From: CAWHQZ01 sp963831645
GTDB lineage: Bacteria > Pseudomonadota > Alphaproteobacteria > Rhizobiales > Aestuariivirgaceae
NCBI GenBank assembly: GCA_963831645.1
Contig: CAWHQZ010000028.1
Coordinates: 62,001-126,000, forward strand
Direction of reading: 5' to 3'
DNA: 64,000 nucleotides
Numbering within the stretch: the stretch's first letter is position 1; each line of letters starts with the position of its first letter. Both the position numbers and the translations under genes were made by a program. Of this stretch, positions 45,593-54,352 are shown piece after piece. The notes beneath the pieces are model-generated. The model was not told the origin of the DNA. It ran no database searches and worked only from the letters and a program-made list of their open reading frames with translations.

Positions 45593-46640
45593 CTCCTCCG
45601 CCGCCGCGGCGAATGCTGTTGCCGCCATCGCCATCCGCCCGAGACGCATGAGCGCGATGCCCGCAAGGTCGTGCGCAAACTCGCCGAAGATCCTGCGGTC
45701 ATACGACAGCAGAGGATCGAAGAATTCGTCTTTGTCCTGGGCCGTGAGCTGGTCGATAGTCGTGAGCGCGTCATCGTAACGCTCGGCGTCCACGAGCGCT
45801 CTCGCGCGCAGATACCAAAGTGCGCGGTCTTCGGGAAAAGATGCAAGCCCCTCCTCGATCAGTCCCAATGGATTGCCGCCCGCCTTCAGCTTCAGCCGAG
45901 CGAGGGTCTGATAGGCGGAGACTCGCGTCGGCCTGCTGCTTCGCTTGCCCATCAGCGCAGGCTGCGGCGATTCCTTTCCGGCAGGCCACGATCGCCTCCT
46001 CCTCGCGACCGAGAGCGGCGAGCACTTCGGCGAGGTGATGCCAATAGTAGACTCGACCTGGATTGTCCTCGATGGCGCGTTCGAGCAGCGGGAGATTGCG
46101 GACGTGCTTGCGCGACTGGTCGCCCTCGAATCCCAGATGATTGAGGCGGACGGGGCTGTCGCGGATGACGAGACCGTCCTTCCGGCAAACGGCGGCAATT
46201 GCCGGGTGGACACTCTCGTGGATGACGCCCACGAACCGGATTCGCGGATCATTGCGGAACAGGCGGATCTCGCGGTAGCGCGTGTAGCCCGGGCGAGGCT
46301 GGAAACGGACATAGGCCGCCATGGCAGCGCTGTCATCGATGGCGTGGGCGAGCTTCAACCCCTCCGGCAGCTCGAGCCGCTCGTCGGCATCGATATAGAG
46401 GATCCAGGTCCCGGAGGCTGCATCCAGAGCGCGATTCCTCGCGGTCGAGAAATCATCCCGCCAGTGCATATCGATGACGCACGCACCATACCGCCTCGCG
46501 ATATCGGCCGAGCGGTCGCTCGAGCCCGTGTCGACAACAACGATCTCATCGACTTCTCCCGCAATGGAATCAAGGCAACCCGGAAGAAGCTCTTCCTCGT
46601 TCCGCACGATCATCGATGCCGTGATCGTGGGGAGGGGCAT
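45527..46640 (-). pseudogene. Glycosyltransferase family 2 with C-terminal TPR region, one frame break
   Basis: ATG 46640 starts MPLPTITASMIVRNEEELLP, followed by EIVVVDTGSSDRSADIARRY and the DxD site WILYIDADERLELPEG: a SunS/WaaE-like GT2 domain over about 200 residues. A TPR part follows (RVYYWHHLAEVLAALGREEE). Near 45950 the frame changes and continues SAYQTLARLKLKAGGNPLGL to PLAYRAKAAAAAIAAGRQ at 45527. GT2-TPR proteins of this kind include peptide S- or O-glycosyltransferases. It lies just downstream of the 64-residue peptide in the PqqD/HprK operon. Confidence 0.8.
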
Positions 46641-46677
46641 TTACCTGCAGATAAAAGCCGCGCGCAGTGAAGCGTCC

Positions 46678-46872
46678 TCAGGCCCAGAACGGACCGTTGC
46701 CGCTATGCGCCAAGCAGTCGCTTACGGCATGACCGTCAATCGGAAAGGAGGTGACGGCCGGTGCGGCATATGGCGTGCCCATAATCACCGGACGCAGCGC
46801 CTCGCGCTTTTCCTGATCGAGCGTCCCGAGCACTTCCTCGGCGCTCTTTTTCAAGCTATTTGCTGCACGCAT
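46678..46872 (-). CDS. 64-residue candidate precursor peptide
   Basis: ATG 46872 is preceded by GCGGAGGGGAAA, one of the best ribosome binding sites in the window. The peptide begins MRAANSLKKSAEEVLGTLDQ, a helical charged leader-like half, followed by EKREALRPVIMGTPYAAP and a less charged C-terminal half with one cysteine (GHAVSDCLAHSGNGPFWA). It lies between the HprK-related kinase and the GT2-TPR gene. Size, leader-core look and position beside a PqqD-like gene suggest a RiPP precursor. No sequence family is recognised and it does not resemble P1-P3. Confidence 0.62.
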   Translation of the reverse strand: MRAANSLKKSAEEVLGTLDQEKREALRPVIMGTPYAAPAVTSFPIDGHAVSDCLAHSGNGPFWA

Positions 46873-46935
46873 TTTCCCCTCCGCTCTGCAGTTTCCCCGT
46901 CAAAAATACTACCTGCGAACGCTGCGCCGCACAAG

Positions 46936-47775
46936 TTAATTAGCTATCGACAGTGGCGTCAGATGCCGGATGTGACGTTCCGCCCCCTTGAGATCGCCGA
47001 GTGAAAGCCGCCATGCCGGCACTTGCAGCGCCAGCTGCCGCAGACGCGCTGCGGCCTTCGCTTTGCCCTCAGCAGGCATCAGCGATGTCTCAAGGAGCCG
47101 CCGGACGGCATCGTCTGGCGTCACCCAACCCATCACCGAGCGGCCGCCGTGATTCGCCTCAATGAAGACAAGATGATCGGCCTGCCCAGCCGTAATCCGC
47201 CAAGAGCGGCCGGACAGAGTGGGATCGACCGCGTACACTCTGGTGCCGGCCGCGTTGATAGCGAATCTCGCTTTGCGGATCGCCGGGGCTAAGCGCGGCA
47301 AGAAGGCGAGGCTTCCTTCGGCGATTCGCAGCCTTGTCGGGCGGGCAACGACTTCGACATCGCAGACACCAGTGTGCGCATCTCCTTCGACATCGAAGGC
47401 GGCCGAGAGCAGGTGCAGCGCCAGAGTCGTCTTTCCGCATCGCGACGGGCCGATGAGCAGAATCCGTCCAGCGGGCCCCAGCACTGATGCGGCCGCCACG
47501 AACGGCGATCCAGGCAATTCGCGCATCGTCGCCTGCAGAATGGCGCGATCGAGCTGATCAACAATGTGCCGCACCGTCCCCACTGCGTCTCCGCCGCCGG
47601 GCAGCGCCAATCGGAAGAAGCCGTGAACGGGACCGACGGCGAGGTCGACAAGTTCAAGAGACGCTCCGACAATCTCGGGCTCGGCCGAGGCGAAGGCGAG
47701 AGTGGCGGCTACCGAAGGCGATGGGGTCGTGATGCGATACTCCCGCCTCAACGTCCGGATGATGATCGGCTGCAC
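46936..47775 (-). CDS. HprK-related kinase
   Basis: The protein of about 279 residues has a Walker A motif in LIGPSRCGKTTLALHLL and the EGDAHTGVCD stretch in the place of the HprK catalytic loop. Such HprK-like kinases occur with PqqD-like proteins in peptide-modification clusters (for example the HPr-rel-A system and some lasso clusters), where some phosphorylate the precursor. GTG 47775 follows GAGGAATTGG and overlaps the PqqD gene by 28 bases; an ATG at 47814 is an alternative. It is followed by the 64-residue peptide. Confidence 0.75.
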   Translation of the reverse strand: MQPIIIRTLRREYRITTPSPSVAATLAFASAEPEIVGASLELVDLAVGPVHGFFRLALPGGGDAVGTVRHIVDQLDRAILQATMRELPGSPFVAAASVLGPAGRILLIGPSRCGKTTLALHLLSAAFDVEGDAHTGVCDVEVVARPTRLRIAEGSLAFLPRLAPAIRKARFAINAAGTRVYAVDPTLSGRSWRITAGQADHLVFIEANHGGRSVMGWVTPDDAVRRLLETSLMPAEGKAKAAARLRQLALQVPAWRLSLGDLKGAERHIRHLTPLSIAN

Positions 47776-48047
47776 GGAACCACCAATTCCTCGGTCAGAA
47801 GCGAATCGATGCATTGCCGCACATTCTCGGCGGGCCGCTCATCGAGTCCAAAGGCATCCTGCAGGAACGTCGCGATCCAGCCTACCGAATGCTCCCCGTC
47901 GCACAGCTCGTACACGGCAAAGCCAGTCGGATTGAGGAAATGCACCCGGTCGCGCCCTGGCTGGTAGACGACCCTGCCGTCCGCAACAGGGCTCATTTCG
48001 CACCCTTCCGCACGCAGGAAGATGCTTGCCTCATCGAATTCCGGCAC
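47748..48047 (-). CDS. PqqD-like peptide chaperone
   Basis: The 99-residue protein has the PqqD/RRE fold pattern: GCEMSPVADGRVVYQPGRDR, VHFLNPTGFAVYELCDGEHS and a C-terminal helix (ENVRQCIDSLLTEELVV). PqqD-like proteins bind precursor leaders and present them to modifying enzymes. It starts five bases after the GT4 gene ends and overlaps the kinase gene. This is the strongest single indication that the operon makes a modified peptide. Confidence 0.82.
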   Translation of the reverse strand: MPEFDEASIFLRAEGCEMSPVADGRVVYQPGRDRVHFLNPTGFAVYELCDGEHSVGWIATFLQDAFGLDERPAENVRQCIDSLLTEELVVPCSRSSSGR

Positions 48048-48051
48048 GAGG

Positions 48052-49347
48052 CTATTCTCTCCCTGTCATGGATAGCTTGAGCGGCAATGGATAGAGATTG
48101 CACCGCTTACCCGAAAGTTCTCGGAACATGCAAGCAAGTTGTCGAACGATCCGCCGGCGGTCATGGTCGCGGGCGATAATGGCCGCGGCGAGCTTGGCCC
48201 GTAGGCGGCGTTCGCACGGATTGCGGAGTGCTTCCGCGCAGGCCGCCGCAAATTCGCTTGCGCCGTCGGCGGTCCACCCGCGGGGAGGCAGGGCTGAAAT
48301 CAGGCCGGCGGCCGCGGTCCGCGTTGCCACCGTCGCGACGTTATGCGCCGCCGCTTCGATCAGCTTGATCCGGGTGCCACCGCCTGCGCGTAGCGGCGCC
48401 AATGCGAGGCTTGCCCGCTGGTAGAGGGCCGCAAGGTCCGGAACCTGGCCCATGACAGTAATGCCTGGCCGCATACCGAGTCGGCGGACTGGTGATGGCG
48501 GGTCGGGCCCGGCGATGACGAGCCGGGGAGTTCCTGCATATCTGGCGACAAGCCGTGGCCAGATCGACTCCGCGAACCACAGGATGCCATCGACGTTCGG
48601 CTCGTAGCCAAAGGAGCCGATGAACAGGAGCATATCTCTATCGTCGTGCCGAGAACGTCTCGCCGGGCTCTCTACCGCATTGGGAATGATCTCCACGCCG
48701 AGCCCAGGATGGCGAGCCGCGAGGCTCTGCCGGTCCACCGGGCCGGCGACGGAGATCAGCTTGAAGCGCGAACCCAAGCGTTCGATGAGTCGGTCGCAAG
48801 CTAAGCCCTCTTGGTCGAGCCATTCTGCGTGTGCACGGTGCCCCTGGCGGCGCGCTAGGACAGCGCGGCTTGCGAACGAGGCGCGGTCATCCTCGTCGGC
48901 ATCGAGCGCGAGAACGGCATCACCACTAACCGCGATCGCTGCTTCAGCCATGTAGCCGCGCCCGACGTGAACGAGGTCGTAACGCTTGGCTGTGGTCAGG
49001 CGGCCGAGATCGGCGACGACCGGAGCCGACAGGCAGGCCGCGACGGAAGGACGAGCATAGCGGCGGAAGGCCTCCAATCTCTGATCCGGGTCGCGGATCT
49101 GCGACAGCAGCATGAATTGCGTATCGGCACGCCCCTGCCACGGGATCACTGCGGTCTGAACGCCGAGCATGCGAGGAAGAATCGGCGGCTGCTCGAACCA
49201 GCCGGCCACAGGCACGACGGCGAGATCGACGTCGGTCACCGAGGCGAGCGCCTCGAGGAACATGCCGAGCCGCATTGCCAAACCGTTACCGGTCCGAGCC
49301 GGCATCGCGGGTGCGATCATCAGCGCCGCGGGGCGACGGCTGTTCAC
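48052..49347 (-). CDS. Glycosyltransferase family 4-like protein
   Basis: The 431-residue protein has a Rossmann start (ALMIAPAMPARTGNGLAMRL), the donor-side block MLLFIGSFGYEPNVDGILWF, PRLVIAGPDPPSP, and APLRAGGGTRIKLIEAAAHN near the catalytic acidic region of GT4 enzymes. The GTG at 49347 overlaps the stop of the preceding small ORF (GTGA), showing coupling. It is intact and part of the PqqD/HprK operon. Confidence 0.82.
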   Translation of the reverse strand: MNSRRPAALMIAPAMPARTGNGLAMRLGMFLEALASVTDVDLAVVPVAGWFEQPPILPRMLGVQTAVIPWQGRADTQFMLLSQIRDPDQRLEAFRRYARPSVAACLSAPVVADLGRLTTAKRYDLVHVGRGYMAEAAIAVSGDAVLALDADEDDRASFASRAVLARRQGHRAHAEWLDQEGLACDRLIERLGSRFKLISVAGPVDRQSLAARHPGLGVEIIPNAVESPARRSRHDDRDMLLFIGSFGYEPNVDGILWFAESIWPRLVARYAGTPRLVIAGPDPPSPVRRLGMRPGITVMGQVPDLAALYQRASLALAPLRAGGGTRIKLIEAAAHNVATVATRTAAAGLISALPPRGWTADGASEFAAACAEALRNPCERRLRAKLAAAIIARDHDRRRIVRQLACMFRELSGKRCNLYPLPLKLSMTGRE

Positions 49348-49544
49348 GGTCGGGAGCCTCCGTCTGGCGAACGATAGAACGGGCCAAGCGGACGCAATAG
49401 GTGCCAGTCGGAACGTATTTCGCGACGCTGGTGCTGGCCTGCGGTGGCCTCGACCGCCAACGCAAGATCCTCAAGGGCGCGCTGAAGGCGATCATCCGAA
49501 CTCCTGGGATCGCTTTGCGGCCCGTGCCCGCAGCAGCGCTGCAA
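49344..49544 (-). CDS. Small ORF between two glycosyltransferase genes, 66 residues
   Basis: The frame ending at 49344 reads SSDDRLQRALEDLALAVEAT and HQRREIRSDWHLLRPLGPFY. Its stop overlaps the GTG of the GT4 gene, and it begins inside the end of the upstream glycosyltransferase gene (ATG 49544; 53 bases overlap). A competing frame from ATG 49495 overlaps the upstream stop as ATGA but looks less protein-like. Function is unknown. Confidence 0.4.
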   Translation of the reverse strand: MQRCCGHGPQSDPRSSDDRLQRALEDLALAVEATAGQHQRREIRSDWHLLRPLGPFYRSPDGGSRP

Positions 49545-50871
49545 CGCCGGGCTCGATGCGATCGAGAAGCCTCAGTGCGTCGACTAATCCGGGACCGGCC
49601 TCGCCCGGAGGAATCGCCGGCAAGCCGCTTGCCTCAAGAAAGTCATCGGCAAGCGTCCGACTTACCATGCTCGAAGCGTGCGTACCGGATGCGACGGCTG
49701 TGGCCTCCGATTCACCCAGCACGAGACGCCGGCCGATCCATCGTCCTTCGCCTGCCGATTTGAGTATCCACGTTTCCCGAGTTCCATCATGGAAGACGAG
49801 TCTAAGGCTCGACTCCACCTCCGTGACATACCAGTTCTGGCGGTCGGGAGAGCGGCCCGCACCAAACTCTCCGCAGGCCAGTAGGTCGACCGCAATTTCG
49901 TCCTCGCCTGGCACGATAATCCGGAGCCGCGTGGAAGCGAGACGAGATTCCACTCGCCGCGCCAGTGCGGTGCGTGCCGGCGCGTCGAAAATGAAGCCGT
50001 TCCAGCGTTCGCGCAGTTGGGCGATGGAAGCGCGGCAGGCCGCATCATGGACGAAGCCGGGAATGGCCTCCTGCGAGCCGGCGTAAGACCACTTGGCGCG
50101 CGTCCGGTGCTGGAACAGCGGCCGGCCTTCGAGGTCGCGTTGGTAGAGACAGCGTTGATCCTCGAATGGCCGATGCGGCACGACGATGTGACCTGCTTTC
50201 GCCAACCGCCAGCCGAGAAGAAACGTATCCTTGTCGCCGTAGATCATTCGGTAGTAGGTCTCCGCCCGCTCGTTGAGATGGAGGGTGACTTGCAGGGCGG
50301 CCCAATGCCGGCGCTTGTCGACAAGGACCTGGCCGCTATCGAGGGACGGGCATCGTTCGGGCGCAAGCCCGCAGATTGCCCAGGCCGGATTGCACTCATC
50401 GAGATCGACGACGTCGGGCCAGAACACCGCGCCGGTCTCCGCATAGGCCGGCCAGTCAAACAGTGGCGATGGATCCCGCACCGGAACCTGGTCGGCGTCG
50501 AGTAGCAGCACGTCGGCGAAGCGCGACCACATGAGTGCGTAGGGCTTGAGCTGCCAGCCGTCGTGGATCGCTGCCGGATGGGAGGCGAGCACCGCCTCGG
50601 CATCGACCGTATCGGCGCCGAGTTCGGCGACGAGCATCTTCATGCCGGAGGACATCTCTCTCCGGCCGAAGTGCCAGACCTCGACTGGCAACAAGCAGCC
50701 GAGCGTCCGACGGAGGATGGAGAGCAGCACGTAAGCTGAGGTGAATATCTTTGCGCCGCCCGCGCACACCACGATGCCGCGTCCTGCGAAGCGCCCGGCC
50801 GGACAGGGATCGATGCTCGCGAGACGGCGCGCGAGCTCGGCTTTATGATCGTCGGAAGATACCGTTTGCAT
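49492..50871 (-). CDS. Mannosyltransferase-like glycosyltransferase
   Basis: The 459-residue protein shows GRGIVVCAGGAKIFTSAYVL, LPVEVWHFGRREMS, DGWQLKPYALMWSRFADVLL and the DxD site LLLDADQVPVRDPSPLFDWP, the layout of MNN1-like (GT71-like) alpha-mannosyltransferases. GYDKDTFLLGWRLAK-like sequence (YGDKDTFLLGWRLAKAGH) follows. A second C-terminal part (about 310-459) is unassigned. ATG 50871 is chosen over a start 12 codons upstream. It is the first gene of the minus-strand operon and diverges from the next glycosyltransferase. Confidence 0.72.
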   Translation of the reverse strand: MQTVSSDDHKAELARRLASIDPCPAGRFAGRGIVVCAGGAKIFTSAYVLLSILRRTLGCLLPVEVWHFGRREMSSGMKMLVAELGADTVDAEAVLASHPAAIHDGWQLKPYALMWSRFADVLLLDADQVPVRDPSPLFDWPAYAETGAVFWPDVVDLDECNPAWAICGLAPERCPSLDSGQVLVDKRRHWAALQVTLHLNERAETYYRMIYGDKDTFLLGWRLAKAGHIVVPHRPFEDQRCLYQRDLEGRPLFQHRTRAKWSYAGSQEAIPGFVHDAACRASIAQLRERWNGFIFDAPARTALARRVESRLASTRLRIIVPGEDEIAVDLLACGEFGAGRSPDRQNWYVTEVESSLRLVFHDGTRETWILKSAGEGRWIGRRLVLGESEATAVASGTHASSMVSRTLADDFLEASGLPAIPPGEAGPGLVDALRLLDRIEPGVAALLRARAAKRSQEFG

Positions 50872-50924
50872 CGGGTGGCGGCAGCAACTAATCGCTGCGC
50901 AGAGCATAAGGGAGGGAGGCTGCC

Positions 50925-51716
50925 GTGACCAATAGTCGAGACGGCGAACTTTCTGTTGGCTACCCGGCAGTGCTCGTTCTGACGCCCGTCAAGGACGCCG
51001 CGCACCATCTTGCAGGTTACGTTGAGCGCATCGAGGGTCTCACCTATCCGCGGCAGGCGCTATCCATCGGCCTTCTTGAAAGCGACAGCCGCGACGGAAC
51101 CTGGGAAGGGCTCGCGGCACTCGGCCAGCGTCTTGAGGCCCGCTGCCGCCGTGTCGGCCTGTTCAGGCGCGACTTCGGGTTCAGCATGCCCCCAGGCGTC
51201 GAGCGCTGGGCGCCGGCCTATCAGCTCGTGCGGCGCTGCATTCTCGCGCGGGCGCGCAACAATCTGCTCTTCCGGTCGCTGGATAATGAAGATTGGGTGC
51301 TGTGGCTAGACGTCGACGTCATCGCGTTCCCGGCCGATATCGTCGAGCTGCTTCTTGCCTATGACCTCGACATCGTACATCCGCACTGCGTGCTTGAACC
51401 GGGTGGGCCGACGTTCGACCGCAACGGCTGGTCCGATCATGGCCACTGTCGGCTTGAGCACAGGCGGGGCTCTGCGAGCCCCGTGAGGCTCGATTCCGTC
51501 GGAGGCTCCATACTGCTCGTGCGTGCCAACCTCCACCGCGACGGCTTGATCTTCCCGCCCTTCCGCTACGGGATTGAGAGCCCCGCGATCAGGCCCATGC
51601 ACCCCGTGTGGGGAAAAGGCGAGATCGAGACGGAGGGCCTGGGGATCCTCGCCCGCGACATGGGTCACCAATGCTGGGGCCTGCCGGATCTCGAGATCAT
51701 TCACGCAGCCGAATGA
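50925..51716 (+). CDS. Anp1-like glycosyltransferase
   Basis: The 263-residue protein contains VLVLTPVKDAAHHLAGYVER, IGLLESDSRDGTWEGLAAL, AYQLVRRCILARARNNLLF and VLWLDVDVIAFPADIVELLL, the pattern of Anp1/MNN9-type (GT62-like) mannosyltransferases. GTG 50925 follows GGAGGGAGGC closely. It is divergent from the operon, with about 50 bases between likely starts, so regulation may be shared. It is intact. Confidence 0.75.
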   Translation: MTNSRDGELSVGYPAVLVLTPVKDAAHHLAGYVERIEGLTYPRQALSIGLLESDSRDGTWEGLAALGQRLEARCRRVGLFRRDFGFSMPPGVERWAPAYQLVRRCILARARNNLLFRSLDNEDWVLWLDVDVIAFPADIVELLLAYDLDIVHPHCVLEPGGPTFDRNGWSDHGHCRLEHRRGSASPVRLDSVGGSILLVRANLHRDGLIFPPFRYGIESPAIRPMHPVWGKGEIETEGLGILARDMGHQCWGLPDLEIIHAAE

Positions 51717-51868
51717 CCTCGTAAGCGCAGCCCTGAGTGTGCAGCCGTGACGACGGTGGGGATAACCCGGTCCCGATCTTCAGTTTTGCTAGGACATTGC
51801 TCGGTCGCAGGGCACCTCGAGTCGTTGCGGTCCTGTCGGAGCGTCCGTTTTTCGAGAGCGCTTACCGC

Positions 51869-52750
51869 CTATGCGGCAAACTCTCGTGTCTTGCGGACCA
51901 ACGCTTCGGCGGCTTTCCTCCATGCTCCAAACTGATCGATCAATGCCTGGCGGCCTCCAAGTGCCTCTCGATAGGGTCGCTTCGCGGAGGAAAAATGCCA
52001 GACGTTCCCGCCGGCATTGATTTCGAGCGCAAACAGGGCACCGTCCTGTTCACGCTGAAGGATATCGCAGCCAAGCACTGGCATTTTCGGGAACGCCTCG
52101 TCAATGACCGACTTCTCGATCTCATCGTCGGATGCAGTAAGGGGCGCCCTCTGCACTGCGCTTCGAGACAGGGCGCTATAAAGTGGTTCTCCGAAAAGCG
52201 TGAGCACGCGCCATTTGCAGGGAAAACACCCAGTATCGACGAAGGACTGCACCAATCCTGGTGCGGTTTTCAGGAAATGCTCGTGTGGCAAGGACGCGAG
52301 AGTGAGCTGCTCCAGACGATGGGTCCGATAGATTCGGCTGTTACCCTCTGCCGACGTCATGGGCAGCGGCAATGGCTTCAGAACTACGAACTCCGACCAG
52401 CCTTCACGACTGTACGACTTGCCAAATTCGAAGTGTTCGGTACGCGGCGTTCGAATCCCCGAGGCCTGAAACCGCGCAATTGATCAAGTTTCGGAATTGC
52501 CCGGCACATGAACACGGGTCCGCGAGGGGGAACAAAGTTGCTCATCGGGGAGAAGCTGACCGTTATAGTCGACCTCCTCCACTTTTCTCGCTGAAGGACT
52601 ATCCTCGGTGGAGACGACATGCACGGCGATGTCCGGGGCGATGCGCACCACGTTCTCGGCAATTTCGGTGAGATCGCGTGGATGCTGGCGGCGACAGTCC
52701 GTTGCCAGGATCAAGTTGATTTTGTGATCCCTCGACGACGGAATGTTCAT
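51869..52750 (-). pseudogene. ATP-grasp ligase-like paralogue 4, frame broken at least twice
   Basis: From ATG 52750 the sequence reads MNIPSSRDHKINLILATDCR and VRIAPDIAVHVVSTEDSPSA. Near 52540 it continues in another frame with NFVPPRGPVFMCRAIPKLDQ, then near 52475 in a third with RFQASGIRTPRTEHFEFGKS and EFVVLKPLPLPMTSAEGN. The remaining part (LVQSFVDTGCFPCKWRVLTL, PVLGCDILQREQDGALFALE, INAGGNVWHFSS) ends at 51869. It is the most divergent paralogue: NPGGNTWHFSS has become NAGGNVWHFSS. Confidence 0.7.
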
Positions 52751-53244
52751 CAGAGTCTGAAAGATTGGTGTCAGGTGCCAAGATTTTTAGCGCACCGAAG
52801 CGCATACAGAAGCAAAGCGCCTTGAGGCGGGAGGACTCGCCCCGCGAACGCTTCGCCAAGTTGTGTCAAGACCCGCAAACACGATCTTTTCTGTGAAGAA
52901 GGTTCGGTGTGGTGGCTGCGGGATGAGTCTGTCCGGAGTTGAGAATTTGAGCCGAAAATGAGCAAATCTGTTGCCAAGCCGCGCACGGCGCGGACAATCA
53001 ATCACGACTTGGTCCGTATCCGGAGAAAATCAGTCCACTCAGTCGACTTTTTCAGTAGCCTGCTAGAGCGCGCGCACCAGGCGACAAGACATCTCGTTGG
53101 CCTTCATTGAGGCGAAGTGTGGGAGGACTGCACGGATGGCGCCGGCATGCCGCCGCTGCCGATAGCCTGTGGATGCCATCAGCGAACCGAGCAGATGCAA
53201 AACAAGAAGTACGGGAGCTCGCCGTCAAAGTTGCCGAAAAATGA
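52751..53244. other. Gap between ATP-grasp paralogue 4 and phage-like remnants
   Basis: No supported gene. A plus-strand frame at 52958-53110 (MSKSVAKPRTARTINHDLVR) is short and lacks a ribosome binding site. The junction between the peptide island and the phage-like region lies here. Confidence 0.45.
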
Positions 53245-53958
53245 CTACGTTACCGGCGAATCCAGGGCCGGTACTACACCTGAGTCGTTTCCGAGTTCAG
53301 TTGCCCCCGAGCGTTGCTGTTCACCACCGGATGGCACTGACCAGCCATGGCTACGGGTCCAGAGCTCGCGCGCGACGGGAAGCGGGTTGATCTTGCGGTC
53401 GATCCACCAGGCGCGTTCATTGCCGTGGTTGTGCAGCTCGCGATGGTGCAGGTTACAGAGCGGCACGGTGAACTCGTCGCTGACCTTGCGGCCCAGGGCA
53501 TTGGGCTGGGTGAAGGCCAAATGATGGGCGTGGCTCGGCAAGCGGCCACAAATCAGGCAGGGTTGGATGGAAACGAATTTCAGGTGGTCCGGGTTGCGCT
53601 GTCGCCTGGGTTCCGACCTCGGCAGCACGCTTTTGTCTACGGACTGCGATGGTTTTGGATCTTCCGGCAGGTAATCGTAGTTCACCCCCCAATGGCTGCG
53701 GGGCTGCCGCTGTCGGTGCCGCTAGAGCCGACGACCCGTTCAACCGGCTGGGTTCGCTGGGTGGTGGCTCGGGGCGCCCTTGTAGAGGGGGAGGCCGGAG
53801 GCATTGCCGAATGTCGAAATAGCTCTTTTGGTAGCATCGGTCTCAGCGGCCTTGGCAGCCAGCGCATGGGCTTCACCGTGTGTTCGCGGTAGGCGGTTAA
53901 CGTGAACGGTCGAAACCACGTGGACCCGAGGACGGCCGCCAGGCGCTAGAGACTCCAC
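53245..53958 (-). pseudogene. Truncated RAD52-HNH gene, copy 2
   Basis: The sequence starts in the middle of the RAD52-like part (TVHVNRLPRTHGEAHALAAK, AAETDATKRAISTFGNASGL) and has a short out-of-frame patch near 53740-53690. It then reads MNYDYLPEDPKPSQSVDKSV and an HNH-like zinc part with CLICGRLPSHAHHLAFTQPN and VPLCNLHHRELHNHGNE. It is a diverged duplicate of 54340-55282 lacking the first 100 or so residues. RAD52-type proteins anneal single-stranded DNA in phages. Confidence 0.65.
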
Positions 53959-54339
53959 CGCGCGCCGGAATCCCGCAAGATGGCCGCTTTGTTCCGTGAG
54001 GCTGTTTGGTGTACTGGCAAATTACAGAGTTCCGGCAATCCGCGCGCGGCGCGTCCCCGGCCACTTCCAGATTGACAGCGGCTGTAAGGACATCGTTCGA
54101 TTGAGCTCTTTTGGCATGTACGGGGGCGGATAGCGTGGGTGTCGTTCGTGACAATGGGGCTACTCCGGGCGATAATTCTGATCGCTTTAGCTTCGTCCTA
54201 AAGTTAGCCCAAACCGCCCGCTGTCGATCCATAGCCCATGAAATTCCTGTCAGAGAATCCGACCAGAATACGAGACCAGAAGTAGAGGAGTTCGCCGTAA
54301 GACCCGATGAAGAGCCGAGCCTTAAGTTCCCGGCGAGCC
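53959..54339. other. Gap between the two RAD52-HNH copies
   Basis: No gene seen. Bases 54280-54310 resemble 53205-53235 just beyond copy 2, so the duplication extended past the coding region. Confidence 0.45.
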
Positions 54340-54352
54340 TTAAGTTCCCGGC
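54317..54352. repeat. 18-base direct repeat at the end of RAD52-HNH copy 1
   Basis: GAGCCTTAAGTTCCCGGC occurs twice in a row (54317-54334 and 54335-54352) and covers the stop codon of copy 1. Confidence 0.8.

Noticed and set aside
52443..52454. GTTCGAATCCCC, resembling a tRNA T-arm
   Set aside because: It lies inside ATP-grasp paralogue 4 and no acceptor or anticodon stem can be drawn around it.
52958..53110. 50-residue plus-strand frame next to ATP-grasp paralogue 4
   Set aside because: No ribosome binding site and no likeness to P1-P3.
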